Assembly (NCBI RefSeq): GCF_001884045.1
Contig: NZ_MACF01000051.1
Location: 1 to 64,000 of the forward strand
Source of the DNA: Bacillus mobilis
Lineage (GTDB): Bacteria > Bacillota > Bacilli > Bacillales > Bacillaceae_G
Length of the DNA: 64,000 bases
Direction: 5' to 3'
This document shows, in pieces, positions 8,762-17,824 of this stretch. Positions within the stretch are counted from its first letter, which is position 1, and each line of letters begins with the position of its first letter. Made by a program: the position numbers and the translations under genes. The notes beneath the pieces were generated by a model. That model did not search any database, had not been told where the DNA came from, and worked only from the letters and a program-made list of their open reading frames with translations.

Positions 8762-8776
8762 GTTCTTTTATAGAAC
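8762..8776 (+). promoter_or_regulatory. Second SinR-type inverted repeat in the eps leader
   Basis: GTTCTTTTATAGAAC shares the GTTCT/AGAAC arms with the promoter site and contains GTTCTTT, an exact match to the SinR half-site consensus. It lies about 58 bases downstream of the -10. Confidence 0.55.
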
Positions 8777-8819
8777 GTTTAACTGAAATCTCATTGGTGT
8801 TAAATGAGGGGGAGAAGTA

Positions 8820-9560
8820 ATGAATAAGGAAATAAATTTAAAAAATCTGTTTAATGTAATATGGAAAAGAGTATGGATACTGCTATTGTTTACGACTCTT
8901 ACAACGGTAGGAGGAGCACTGTATAGTATGTATATGAAAACGCCTTTGTATGCTTCCTCAGCTAGGGTAATTGTTCAAGCTAACGCTGAAACGATGAATA
9001 CATTGAAAGCGATGGTAAATGAGCCTGTAATATTAGAAAAAGTAGCTGCTGAATTGAATATAAATAGATCAGCAGGTGCATTAAGTGGACAAATAAGTAC
9101 GGAAAGTGTACAAGGCTCTCAAATTATGAGGATAAATGTAGTGGATATGGATCCTGTGATTGCACATAAAATTGCAAATACTACAGCTGCTGTTTATAAG
9201 CAAGAAGTAGCAAATATACTGAATTTTAATAATGTGAGCATATTACCAGAGGATCCAGTTCAAAAGAATTCTATGCCTATAAATATAAATCACTTTAAGA
9301 CGATACTAATCGCATTCACGTTAGGTATGGTGCTCAGTATCGGTTTTATTTTTTTATTGGATTCATTGGATGAGAGAATCAAATCAGAACGACGAATTGA
9401 ACAATTGTTAGATATCCCTGTTTTAGGTGGAATTTCTAAAATGAATAAGAAGAATATGAAAGATAAATTTAGTGGGAAAAATACAGTGTTATTGGGGGAG
9501 GGAACAGAGTGGCATACAAAAATAGATGGAAAACAAATAAAGTTAAAGGAGAAAGTATGA
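8820..9560 (+). CDS. epsA: Wzz/YveK-type chain-length regulator and kinase activator
   Basis: 246 residues with membrane helices at about 18-37 and 160-178, flanking an extracellular Wzz domain. A Pro-rich segment (LPEDPVQKNSMP) precedes the second helix, as in polysaccharide co-polymerases. The short cytoplasmic tail is the kinase-activating part in Gram-positive capsule systems. It is the first gene of the operon, preceded by GAGGGGGAG, and its stop overlaps the epsB start (ATGA). By position and topology it is the EpsA counterpart. It should control polymer length and activate EpsB. Confidence 0.88.
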   Translation: MNKEINLKNLFNVIWKRVWILLLFTTLTTVGGALYSMYMKTPLYASSARVIVQANAETMNTLKAMVNEPVILEKVAAELNINRSAGALSGQISTESVQGSQIMRINVVDMDPVIAHKIANTTAAVYKQEVANILNFNNVSILPEDPVQKNSMPININHFKTILIAFTLGMVLSIGFIFLLDSLDERIKSERRIEQLLDIPVLGGISKMNKKNMKDKFSGKNTVLLGEGTEWHTKIDGKQIKLKEKV

Positions 9561-10171
9561 TTGCGTATACCGCCCCAAGATCGAAAATTTCGGAGCAGTA
9601 TCGTTCGCTACGAACTAACATTCAATTATCTTCGTCGATTCATAAAAGTAGAACGATAGTGATTACTTCTCCGAGGTACGGTGAAGGAAAATCAACAATT
9701 ACAGTTAATTTAGCGGTCTCAATAGCGCAAAAAGGCGAAAAAGTATTGGTAATAGATGCGAATTTACGAACACCAACGATTCATGAAATGTTTGGAGTGG
9801 AAAATACAATTGGATTAACTGACATATTGAACGGAAAAACAAATTTGGTGGGTGCTGTAAAAAAAACAAAGATGGAAAGTCTGGATGTATTAACTAGCGG
9901 GCCAGTGCCATTCAATCCGTCAGAAGTACTTAGTTCAGAGGCAATGGATATGTTGATTCAAAAGGCGATGGAACGGTATGACATCATATTATTTGACTCT
10001 TCCCCTGTATTAGAAGTAACAGATACGAGTGTATTAGCTGATAAGTGTGAAGGTGTACTTTTGGTGATCCGGTATAATCGCACTGTGAACGAAGATGCAC
10101 TTGAAACGAAAAGGGCATTAAGTTTTACGAACAGTAGAATATTGGGTGCGATTTTGAATGGAAAAGTATAA
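9557..10171 (+). CDS. epsB: BY-family tyrosine kinase (CpsD/CapB type)
   Basis: 204 residues from ATG 9557 (AAAGGAGAAAGT upstream), chosen over an earlier in-frame ATG at 9509 inside epsA. It has Walker A GEGKSTITVNLA near residue 40, Walker A' VLVIDANLRTP near 68 and Walker B IILFDSSP near 142, and begins with the usual EQYRSLRTNIQ. The chain ends right after the ATPase core with no C-terminal Tyr cluster, so autophosphorylation may be reduced or use other residues. With EpsA it would form the regulatory kinase of exopolysaccharide synthesis. Confidence 0.9.
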   Translation: MIAYTAPRSKISEQYRSLRTNIQLSSSIHKSRTIVITSPRYGEGKSTITVNLAVSIAQKGEKVLVIDANLRTPTIHEMFGVENTIGLTDILNGKTNLVGAVKKTKMESLDVLTSGPVPFNPSEVLSSEAMDMLIQKAMERYDIILFDSSPVLEVTDTSVLADKCEGVLLVIRYNRTVNEDALETKRALSFTNSRILGAILNGKV

Positions 10172-10229
10172 AGGATAGTTTTAAATTAAATCTTTGTATG
10201 TGAAAGTGTTCGTTATAAAGAAAAAAACA

Positions 10230-10362
10230 ATAGAATTGTGATGTGGTGATGTCTCCTAACCGCTATCAATGGAGGCACTCGATTATGCTGTGGGTTGTGA
10301 AAATAACCTTAGATGCCAGTCGTCAAAAGTGTAATGTGAGGGAGGGTTAGATGCCCATGTTT
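10230..10362 (+). ncRNA. Probable EAR (eps-associated RNA) antitermination element
   Basis: The 291-base gap between epsB and epsC is where the EAR element (epsC RNA motif) sits in B. subtilis and relatives. The segment is GC-richer than its surroundings. It can close with CTAACC (10256-10261) pairing to GGTTAG (10345-10350), and holds an alternative hairpin TGTCTCC/GGAGGCA. EAR promotes readthrough of distant terminators in eps operons; two such terminators occur downstream here. Assignment rests on synteny and foldability and was not tested against a covariance model. Confidence 0.7.
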
Positions 10363-10364
10363 TA

Positions 10365-10418
10365 TTAAAGTTTCTAACTATGTGTTTTTAATAAAGAGAA
10401 TATAGTTAGAAACTTTAA
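10365..10418 (+). repeat. 17-bp perfect inverted repeat before epsC
   Basis: TTAAAGTTTCTAACTAT (10365-10381) is exactly complementary to 10402-10418 around a 20-base AT-rich loop. No T-tract follows, so it is not an obvious terminator. It lies between the candidate EAR RNA and the epsC ribosome binding site and may stabilise or process the mRNA. Confidence 0.85.
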
Positions 10419-10462
10419 GTTTGAAAGAGTTAAGTAAGGAATTGATTAAAGGAGGAAGTTAT

Positions 10463-12289
10463 ATGACGTATCGCCGGAGGATATTGTTATTGCTTTTAAT
10501 GGATTCACTGATAGTATTAACTGCTATTTTTTTTAGTTATTTTTTTGTAAATGCTAGCTTCAGTGTTATCACTTTATCATCAGTTATTAGCTCGATCACT
10601 TTATTAGTTAGTCATCATTTGTTCGCTTTTATGTATAAGTTGTATAAAAAGGCATTGGAATATGCAAGTATAGGAGAATTGCTAATTATATGCAAGGTTG
10701 TTACATTTTCTATATTCACTACAGCGGCTGTGCAGCAACTAATCATGGGGAAAATGTATTTTCGATTGTTAGTTGTTACTTGGATGATTCATATTTTATT
10801 AATAGGTGGTTCTCGCTTTATTTGGAGAATGTACAGAGATATTTATTATGTGAAAAAAGGCGATAAGAAAAGAACGTTAATTGTTGGTGCTGGATCCGCT
10901 GGGACAATGGTTGCTAGACAGTTGTTGAAGAACAGTGCTACGGAATTAATGCCAGTCGCATTTATTGATGATAATATCAAAAAACATAATCTAGATATTT
11001 GGGGGATTCCGGTAATTGGTGGTATGAACCAAATTGATTACGTTATTAAAAAATTGAACATTGAAATGATAATTTTAGCAATTCCTTCTTTAAATAAAAA
11101 AGAAAGAAATATTATTTTAAAAGATTGTTTAAAAACAAATGTAAAAACACAGATTCTTCCAATGTTAGAAGACTTAGTGACAGGTAAAGTTTCAGTGAAT
11201 GAATTCAGAGATGTTCAAGTAGAAGATTTATTAGGACGAGATCCTGTAGAGTTAGACGTGGATATCATTTCAGATTATATAACGGATAAAGTCATTTTAG
11301 TTACTGGTGCAGGTGGATCGATAGGCTCAGAAATTTGTAGACAAGTTGCGAAATTTAAGCCGGAAAAATTGATTTTATTAGGGCACGGAGAAAACAGTAT
11401 ATATTCAATAGAAATGGAATTAAATGAAAAACATAATGATAGGAAAGGCGTGTTTATACCAGAAATCGCAGATATACAAGATGAAAAGAAGATGCATGTA
11501 ATAATGAAAAAACATCTTCCTCATGTTGTATATCACGCTGCTGCACATAAACATGTACCATTGATGGAACACAATCCTGAAGAGGCTGTTAAAAATAATT
11601 TGATTGGGACTATGAATATAGCTGAGGCGGCAAGAACGCATGGAGTAGGAACGTTTGTTATGATTTCGTCAGATAAAGCAGTGAACCCAACGAGTGTTAT
11701 GGGGGCGACAAAGAAATTAGCTGAGATGGTAATACAACATAAAGATAAAATAAGTCATACAAAATTTGTTACTGTACGATTTGGAAATGTATTAGGGAGT
11801 AGAGGGAGTGTAATCCCGTTATTTAAGAAGCAGATTCAAAAGGGAGGACCAGTTACAGTTACTCACCCAGATATGGTTCGTTATTTTATGACTATTCCGG
11901 AGGCATCTAGACTTGTAGTACAAGCTGGTGCGTTAGCAAAGGGTGGAGAAATTTTTGTACTCGATATGGGAGAACCAGTAAAAATAGTGGATCTTGCTAA
12001 AAACCTCATTCGATTATCAGGAAACTCCGTGGATGAAATTGGAATAAAATTTACGGGTATACGCCCAGGAGAGAAACTTTTTGAAGAATTACTAAAAGAA
12101 GATGAAATGAATGAGCAGCAAGTCTACCCAAGAATTTATGTAGGACAAGAAATGAATGTTCGTATAGAAGAAATAGAGGAATTGATTTCTGAATATACAG
12201 AATTAGATAAATTTGAATTAAGAAAGAGATTGTTAAATTTAGTGAATCAACGTAAAACTTTAAAACTATTAATACCAGTATCAGGTTAA
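10463..12289 (+). CDS. epsC: Membrane-bound UDP-sugar 4,6-dehydratase
   Basis: 608 residues from ATG 10463 (AAAGGAGG). Four N-terminal membrane helices (to about residue 120) precede a Rossmann-like domain (IVGAGSAG near 141) and a short-chain dehydrogenase domain with GAGGSIGSE near residue 281. The active-site region reads SSDKAVNPTSVMGATK, with Met in place of Tyr before the catalytic Lys, as in the FlaA1/PglF/EpsC long-form dehydratases. It should convert UDP-GlcNAc to the 4-keto-6-deoxy sugar that EpsN and EpsM then turn into UDP-N,N'-diacetylbacillosamine. Confidence 0.93.
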   Translation: MTYRRRILLLLLMDSLIVLTAIFFSYFFVNASFSVITLSSVISSITLLVSHHLFAFMYKLYKKALEYASIGELLIICKVVTFSIFTTAAVQQLIMGKMYFRLLVVTWMIHILLIGGSRFIWRMYRDIYYVKKGDKKRTLIVGAGSAGTMVARQLLKNSATELMPVAFIDDNIKKHNLDIWGIPVIGGMNQIDYVIKKLNIEMIILAIPSLNKKERNIILKDCLKTNVKTQILPMLEDLVTGKVSVNEFRDVQVEDLLGRDPVELDVDIISDYITDKVILVTGAGGSIGSEICRQVAKFKPEKLILLGHGENSIYSIEMELNEKHNDRKGVFIPEIADIQDEKKMHVIMKKHLPHVVYHAAAHKHVPLMEHNPEEAVKNNLIGTMNIAEAARTHGVGTFVMISSDKAVNPTSVMGATKKLAEMVIQHKDKISHTKFVTVRFGNVLGSRGSVIPLFKKQIQKGGPVTVTHPDMVRYFMTIPEASRLVVQAGALAKGGEIFVLDMGEPVKIVDLAKNLIRLSGNSVDEIGIKFTGIRPGEKLFEELLKEDEMNEQQVYPRIYVGQEMNVRIEEIEELISEYTELDKFELRKRLLNLVNQRKTLKLLIPVSG

Positions 12290-12322
12290 TGGCAAAAATT
12301 CATAATAAGACGGGTGCGTGGG

Positions 12323-13480
12323 ATGGTGTCTAAAAAAGTTCTGTTTTGTGCAACTGTGGATTATCATTTTAAAGCTTTTCATTTACCGTATTTGAAATGG
12401 TTTGCAGATCAAGGTTGGGAAGTACACGTTGCAGCAAATGGGGATATACACCTTCCGTATGTAACTGAAAAATATAATATGCCTATTCAAAGATCACCTC
12501 TTAGCATACAAAATCTTCATGCATATAAAAAACTCAAATCAATTATTCATCAAAATAAATATAATATCATTCACTGTCATACGCCTATGGGAGGCGTAAT
12601 TGCTCGTCTAGCTGCTCGGAAAGCAAGGAGGGAAGGGACGAAGGTCATATATACGGCACATGGATTTCACTTTTGTAAAGGATCATCGTTTATAAATTGG
12701 CTTTTATATTATCCAATTGAAAGAAGTTTGGCAATTAATACAGATTGTCTTATAACAATTAACCAAGAAGATTACAATTTAGCAGTTAAACATCGTTTTC
12801 AAGCGAAAGATATTAAACTCGTTCATGGTGTAGGGGTAGATATAGAACGATTTATTCCTGTTACTGAAAGAGAAAAGAAGAAACTAAGAGATAAACATGG
12901 TTATCAGTCTAAAGACTTTTTAATGTTTTATGCAGCTGAATTTAATAAGAACAAAAATCAAAGCTTCTTAATTCAATTGTTGGCACAATTGAAAACTGAA
13001 ATTCCTCATGCGAAGCTACTACTTGCTGGTGAAGGGCCTTTAATGGAAGAGTGCAAAAAAATAGCGACGCAACTAGGCGTGAGTAGTATGGTTCACTTTC
13101 TTGGTTATAGAAATGATATAGCCTCTTTGCTACAGATGTGTGATCTAGCTGTTGCATCGAGTTATCGGGAAGGTTTACCAGTTAATATTATGGAAGCTAT
13201 GGCTTGTGGGCTTCCGGTTATCGCTACAAGTAACAGAGGGCATAGGGAGTTAATTATTAATAATAAAAATGGTTGGACTATAGAACGCGATGACATAAAG
13301 ACGATGGCTGAAAGAATCAATTCTATTTCTAAAAATACTGAATTACAAGCGCAGTTTGGACATTATGGACGTACTATTATTACAAATGAATATTCAGTTA
13401 ATGAAGTATTGAAAGAGAAAAAAGAAATTTATACAAGTTATATGGATGAAATGGAGGATTTAAATTGGGCGCTCCATTAA
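12323..13480 (+). CDS. epsD: Glycosyltransferase family 4, EpsD
   Basis: 385 residues from ATG 12323, with an alternative GTG at 12314 and a weak ribosome binding site for both. It is recognisable as B. subtilis EpsD from its N-terminus (KKVLFCATVDYHFKAFHLPY) and the HCHTPMGGVIARLAARKARR and YTAHGFHFCKG motifs. The GT-B fold has the C-terminal donor-site motif ASSYREGLPVNIMEAMACGLPV. It is cytoplasmic and probably adds an early sugar to the undecaprenyl-linked repeat unit. The 3' end overlaps the next gene by 16 bases. Confidence 0.93.
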   Translation: MVSKKVLFCATVDYHFKAFHLPYLKWFADQGWEVHVAANGDIHLPYVTEKYNMPIQRSPLSIQNLHAYKKLKSIIHQNKYNIIHCHTPMGGVIARLAARKARREGTKVIYTAHGFHFCKGSSFINWLLYYPIERSLAINTDCLITINQEDYNLAVKHRFQAKDIKLVHGVGVDIERFIPVTEREKKKLRDKHGYQSKDFLMFYAAEFNKNKNQSFLIQLLAQLKTEIPHAKLLLAGEGPLMEECKKIATQLGVSSMVHFLGYRNDIASLLQMCDLAVASSYREGLPVNIMEAMACGLPVIATSNRGHRELIINNKNGWTIERDDIKTMAERINSISKNTELQAQFGHYGRTIITNEYSVNEVLKEKKEIYTSYMDEMEDLNWALH

Positions 13481-14574
13481 GAGTATTACATGTAGTCGTA
13501 AATATGAATAGAGGCGGAGCCGAAACTTTAATTATGAATTTGTATCGTAATATAGACCGCTCAAAAGTACAATTTGATTTTTTAACTTGTAAAGAGGGGG
13601 TATTTGATGAAGAGATAGTAAAGTTAGGCGGGAAAGTTCATAGAATTCCATACGTTACAGATGTTGGTCATAGAGGTTATATAAAGGCACTAGATACTTT
13701 CTTTAGCACTCATCCGCATTATAAAATCGTTCATTCACATATGGATAAAATGAGCGGTTTTGTACTTCGTTCAGCTAAAAAAGCAAGGGTGCCAGTTAGG
13801 ATTGCGCATAGTCATAGTACAAGCAGTGAGGGTGGTGCTATAGCAAATATATATAAATGGTATGCAGGAGCATTTATTAAGTCGTGTGCTACGCATTTTT
13901 TAGCGTGTTCAGTAGCTGCAGCGCAATGGTTGTTTGCCAATAGAGAAAGTACAACAAAAATATTAAAAAATGGAATTGAATGTGATGAATTTACATTTAA
14001 CCCAGACCTTAGAGAGCAGGTAAGAAAAGAACTGAAACTTCATGGGGATGTTTTTGTGATTGGACATGTGGGAAGATTTGCATATCCAAAAAATCATACT
14101 TTTTTAATTGATATTTTTGCTCAACTAATAGAATATAGGCCGAACTCTATTCTTCTATTAGTCGGAGATGGACCGCTTCGATTAGAAATGGAGAAAAAAG
14201 TAGAGAAACTGAATCTAACAGATAAAGTAAAATTTTTAGGAATACGTAGTGATATTAATCGTTTATTACAAGCATTTGATGCATTTTTATTTCCATCTAT
14301 TTATGAAGGTTTGCCAGTTACCCTTATTGAAGCACAAGGGGCGGGTTTGCCATGTATTATATCGGATACTATTACACAAGATGTGGATTTGGGGTTGAAT
14401 TTAGTTGAACAGTGCTCTTTGCTGCATATAAGAAACTGGGTAGGTCTATTACAAACTATAGAAAACAAGCAGGCATTGCGAAGTGTGGAACAATATGTAT
14501 TAGCTGAAAAAGGATATGATATAAAAAATATTACAGGGTGTACCCAAGAGTTTTATGTTGAAGTATCGAGGTGA
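13465..14574 (+). CDS. Glycosyltransferase family 4, EpsF-like paralogue 1
   Basis: 369 residues from TTG 13465, positioned 8 bases after GGAGG and overlapping epsD. It is a GT-B enzyme of the EpsF type: RVLHVVVNMNRGGAETLIMN at the N-terminus, HSHMDKMSGF, IGHVGRFAYPKNH and the donor-site motif FPSIYEGLPVTLIEAQGAGLPC. A second, closer EpsF relative is encoded at 16614. This copy sits between epsD and epsG, where B. subtilis has epsE-epsF. Acceptor and donor sugars are unknown. Confidence 0.88.
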   Translation: MGAPLRVLHVVVNMNRGGAETLIMNLYRNIDRSKVQFDFLTCKEGVFDEEIVKLGGKVHRIPYVTDVGHRGYIKALDTFFSTHPHYKIVHSHMDKMSGFVLRSAKKARVPVRIAHSHSTSSEGGAIANIYKWYAGAFIKSCATHFLACSVAAAQWLFANRESTTKILKNGIECDEFTFNPDLREQVRKELKLHGDVFVIGHVGRFAYPKNHTFLIDIFAQLIEYRPNSILLLVGDGPLRLEMEKKVEKLNLTDKVKFLGIRSDINRLLQAFDAFLFPSIYEGLPVTLIEAQGAGLPCIISDTITQDVDLGLNLVEQCSLLHIRNWVGLLQTIENKQALRSVEQYVLAEKGYDIKNITGCTQEFYVEVSR

Positions 14575-14579
14575 GCATA

Positions 14580-15473
14580 TTGAAAAAGTTAACGATTTTT
14601 ACCCCTACATATAATCGAGCATATTGTCTTCAGGGGTGTTATGAAAGTTTGAAGCAGCAAACGTGTCAAGAGTTTATATGGTTAATTATAGATGATGGGT
14701 CTGATGATTATACAAAGGAGTTAGTGCATTCTTGGATTTCTGAAGATTGCATAAGTATAAGGTATTATTGGCAAGTAAATCAAGGGATGCATGGTGCTCA
14801 TAATACAGCTTACGAGATGATTGATACTGAACTTAATGTGTGCATTGATTCAGATGACTCAATGCCTAGTGATGCTGTAGAGAAAATCATTTCGTTTTGG
14901 GATGAAAATGGAAGTGATCAAGTAAGTGGAATCATTGCACTTGATTTATATAAAGATGGGACGGTGATTGGTTCAAAGCTACCGTTAAATTTGAAACGTT
15001 CTACACTGTTTAATCTTTACAATAAACATGGTGTAACTGGAGATAAGAAATTAGTATATCGTACAGAACTAACTAGGAAGTATCCTTATCCAGTTTTTAA
15101 AAATGAAAAGTATGTAGGTTTGGCATATAAATACTATATGTTGGATCAGAAATATGAGATGTTACTCATGAACGAAGCACTTTGTTATGTTGAATATATG
15201 CCTGATGGTTCTTCGATGAATATGTTAAGTCAGTATCGTAAAAATCCAAAAGGTTTTGCTTTTTATCGTAAGGAACTGATGAAGCTACCGTTTGCAAATA
15301 GGCTGTTTAAATATAGACAAGCTGTACATTATGTCTCAAGTAGCTTTATAGCGAAAAATAAAAAATTTATAAAAGAGTCACCATGCAAAGTACTTACCCT
15401 TTGTGCAGTGCCGTTTGGGGTTATTCTATATAGTTACATTACATTGAAAACAAGAATAAAAGTAAATATATAG
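14580..15473 (+). CDS. Glycosyltransferase family 2
   Basis: 297 residues from TTG 14580, which is correctly spaced after GAGGTGAG; the GTG at 14571 overlapping the previous stop is an alternative adding three residues. GT-A fold with LTIFTPTYNRAYCL at the N-terminus, IDDGSDDYT near residue 40 and a metal-binding CIDSDDSM near 94. It is not EpsE, the bifunctional clutch/glycosyltransferase found at this place in B. subtilis. A hydrophobic C-terminal stretch may associate with the membrane. The sugar is unknown. Confidence 0.88.
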   Translation: MKKLTIFTPTYNRAYCLQGCYESLKQQTCQEFIWLIIDDGSDDYTKELVHSWISEDCISIRYYWQVNQGMHGAHNTAYEMIDTELNVCIDSDDSMPSDAVEKIISFWDENGSDQVSGIIALDLYKDGTVIGSKLPLNLKRSTLFNLYNKHGVTGDKKLVYRTELTRKYPYPVFKNEKYVGLAYKYYMLDQKYEMLLMNEALCYVEYMPDGSSMNMLSQYRKNPKGFAFYRKELMKLPFANRLFKYRQAVHYVSSSFIAKNKKFIKESPCKVLTLCAVPFGVILYSYITLKTRIKVNI

Positions 15474-15506
15474 GAATTTATTTAGGATTGATAAGAGGGA
15501 AGAATA

Positions 15507-16571
15507 ATGACTATAATTTGGATGAATTTCTTTATAGTGTTCATACTAGCGTTTTTCGCACGGTATTTTGCTATGCCAGTAACTTCAGAAATGTTGATGT
15601 TAAAACCGAATCGACTATTGATTTTAATGGCGACGACCTCTCTTGTACTAGTATCTGGTTTTAGAAATAATATTGGTGATACGTATTTTTATATGCATGC
15701 TTTTACAGTTACTGATTTTAATTGGGAGTATATTCAAAGTAGTAAGGATGTTGGATTTAGCATTTTGCAAATGATATTAAAAACATATACGAATGATCCG
15801 CAAGTTTTGATTTTTATAACAGCTCTAATAACAAATATATTAATAGTAGTAGTTCTATATAAATATTCAAGAATGATTGAGTTAAGTTTATATGTGTATA
15901 TCGCATCCGGTATGTATTTGGTTTCAATGAATGGAGTAAGACAGTATTTAACCGCAGCGATTATTTTTACTGCAACAAAATATATTTTAGATGGAAATTG
16001 GAAAAGATATTTTTTGATTGTACTATTTGCTTCTACTTTTCATCAAAGTGCCCTTGTATTAATTCCTATTTATTTTGTAATCCGAAGAAAAGCATGGTCG
16101 ACAATAACATTTATACTTCTCTTTATCGCAGTACTTATAGTAATAGGGTTTAATCAATTTGCAGAAATTTTCTTTGCAACTATAGGAGATACACAATATG
16201 GTCACTATAAGGATTTTCAAGAAGGAGGAGCTAATATTCTTCGGGTTGCTGTGGATGCAATACCGCTCATTCTCGCTTATGTTGGAAGACATAAGTTAAG
16301 AGAGATTTTTCCAGAAAGTGATTACATCGTAAATATGGCATTGTTAGGTCTAGTATTTATGATTATTTCAACTCAAAATTGGATTTTTGCAAGATTCTCC
16401 ATATATTTTGGGCTATATCACTTGATATTGATATCGTGGGTTATAAAGTTATTTAAAGAAAAGGATCAAAAGTTAATTTACTATGCAGTAATATTATGTT
16501 ACTTTGTTTACTTTGTATATGAACATATTATTACTTTAGGAATAGTTTATAAGAGTAATTTCTGGGGATAA
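15507..16571 (+). CDS. epsG: EpsG-family polysaccharide polymerase
   Basis: 354 residues and about ten membrane helices. Strong similarity to B. subtilis EpsG is visible throughout: LVSGFRNNIGDTYFYMHAF, the SMNGVRQYLTAAIIF helix, FHQSALVLIPIYF and TQNWIFARFSIYFGLY. EpsG-family proteins act as the Wzy-type polymerase joining flipped repeat units on the outer membrane leaflet. The start follows GAGGGAAGAAT. It is co-directional with close neighbours in the eps operon. Confidence 0.93.
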   Translation: MTIIWMNFFIVFILAFFARYFAMPVTSEMLMLKPNRLLILMATTSLVLVSGFRNNIGDTYFYMHAFTVTDFNWEYIQSSKDVGFSILQMILKTYTNDPQVLIFITALITNILIVVVLYKYSRMIELSLYVYIASGMYLVSMNGVRQYLTAAIIFTATKYILDGNWKRYFLIVLFASTFHQSALVLIPIYFVIRRKAWSTITFILLFIAVLIVIGFNQFAEIFFATIGDTQYGHYKDFQEGGANILRVAVDAIPLILAYVGRHKLREIFPESDYIVNMALLGLVFMIISTQNWIFARFSIYFGLYHLILISWVIKLFKEKDQKLIYYAVILCYFVYFVYEHIITLGIVYKSNFWG

Positions 16572-16613
16572 AATATATATTTGAAAATCGTTCTTAGATG
16601 GGAGTAATTTTCA

Positions 16614-17762
16614 ATGTTTAAACAAGAACGACCAAAAAGAGTGTTACATATCGTTAGTGCGATGGACCGAGGTGGCGCTGAGGCATTATTAATGAATGTA
16701 TATAGGAATATAGATCGAGAAATGGTGCAATTTGATTTTGTTTCCCATAAAAGTGAAGAAAGTGATTATGATAAGGAAATCATTGCGTTGGGTGGGAAAA
16801 TACACCGAATATCTAGCTTAGGACAGTTAGGCCCTCTTTCATACATTAAAGAGCTTGTTAGGATAATGTCTAAGAATCAATATGTGGCGGCCCATGCACA
16901 TACTGATTATCAGGGGGGATTTGTGGCTATTGCTGCTAAAATAGCGGGTATAAAAATAAGAATTTGTCATTCGCATAGTAATAATTGGCCGATGGGATCG
17001 GGGATAAAAGGGAAAGTTTTGTTGAGTTTTTTACGAACAATTATTACTTATGCGGGAACAAATTATTGTGCGTGCAGTGTAGAATCTGCACGTTTTTTAT
17101 TTCAAAAAAACATTGATAATCCAAAGGTAAAGATAATGAAAAACGCAATAGATATTAATCAATTTGTTAATGCAAATATACAGGATGATAATGCAGTAAG
17201 GAATGAATTCAATATATCAGTTGAACAGAAAGTTATTGGTCATATTGGGCGTTTTTCTGAATCTAAAAATCATATATTTATATTGAAAGTTTTCAATGAG
17301 GTATTAAAATATGATCCTAATTTTATGCTTGTTTTAGTAGGAGATGGACCGTTAAAGAACTCTATTGAGCTAGAATCTAAAAGACTAGGTATCTATGAAA
17401 AAGTTAGATTTTTAGGAGTAAGAAAAGACATTCCGAGAATTATAAGGATGTTTGATGTTTTTCTTTTTCCGTCACTTTTTGAGGGATTTGGAATTGTTGC
17501 ATTAGAAGCACAGTGTGCAGGTGTTCCGTGTGTAGTGGCAAATACAATAACTAAAAATGCTGATATGGGATTAGGGATAATATCATTTGTTAGCTTAGAT
17601 GAAAATCTTAAAATATGGTCTGCAGAAATTCAAAGGGTTTTGGAAAAAGAAAAATTAAATACAGAAATAATAGCTGATACAATCTCGAAGCTCGGTTTTG
17701 ATATAAAGAGTAATATTCCAGAGTGGTTATTATTGTATGGATTAGAGTATAGGGAATCATAG
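16614..17762 (+). CDS. epsF: Glycosyltransferase family 4, EpsF
   Basis: 382 residues from ATG 16614 (GGGAG upstream). It is the closest match in the cluster to B. subtilis EpsF: KRVLHIVSAMDRGGAEALLMN, HAHTDYQGGFVAIAAKIAGI and IGHIGRFSESKNH, with donor motif FPSLFEGFGIVALEAQCAGVPC. It lies after epsG, the reverse of the B. subtilis order. Two EpsF-type enzymes in one operon suggest two related glycosidic steps or a duplicated and diverged function. Confidence 0.9.
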   Translation: MFKQERPKRVLHIVSAMDRGGAEALLMNVYRNIDREMVQFDFVSHKSEESDYDKEIIALGGKIHRISSLGQLGPLSYIKELVRIMSKNQYVAAHAHTDYQGGFVAIAAKIAGIKIRICHSHSNNWPMGSGIKGKVLLSFLRTIITYAGTNYCACSVESARFLFQKNIDNPKVKIMKNAIDINQFVNANIQDDNAVRNEFNISVEQKVIGHIGRFSESKNHIFILKVFNEVLKYDPNFMLVLVGDGPLKNSIELESKRLGIYEKVRFLGVRKDIPRIIRMFDVFLFPSLFEGFGIVALEAQCAGVPCVVANTITKNADMGLGIISFVSLDENLKIWSAEIQRVLEKEKLNTEIIADTISKLGFDIKSNIPEWLLLYGLEYRES

Positions 17763-17824
17763 TTAAATGTACTTACTTTCATAAGAATAAAACTAGTAAA
17801 ATAAATCGGATGAGGGAGTAAGCA

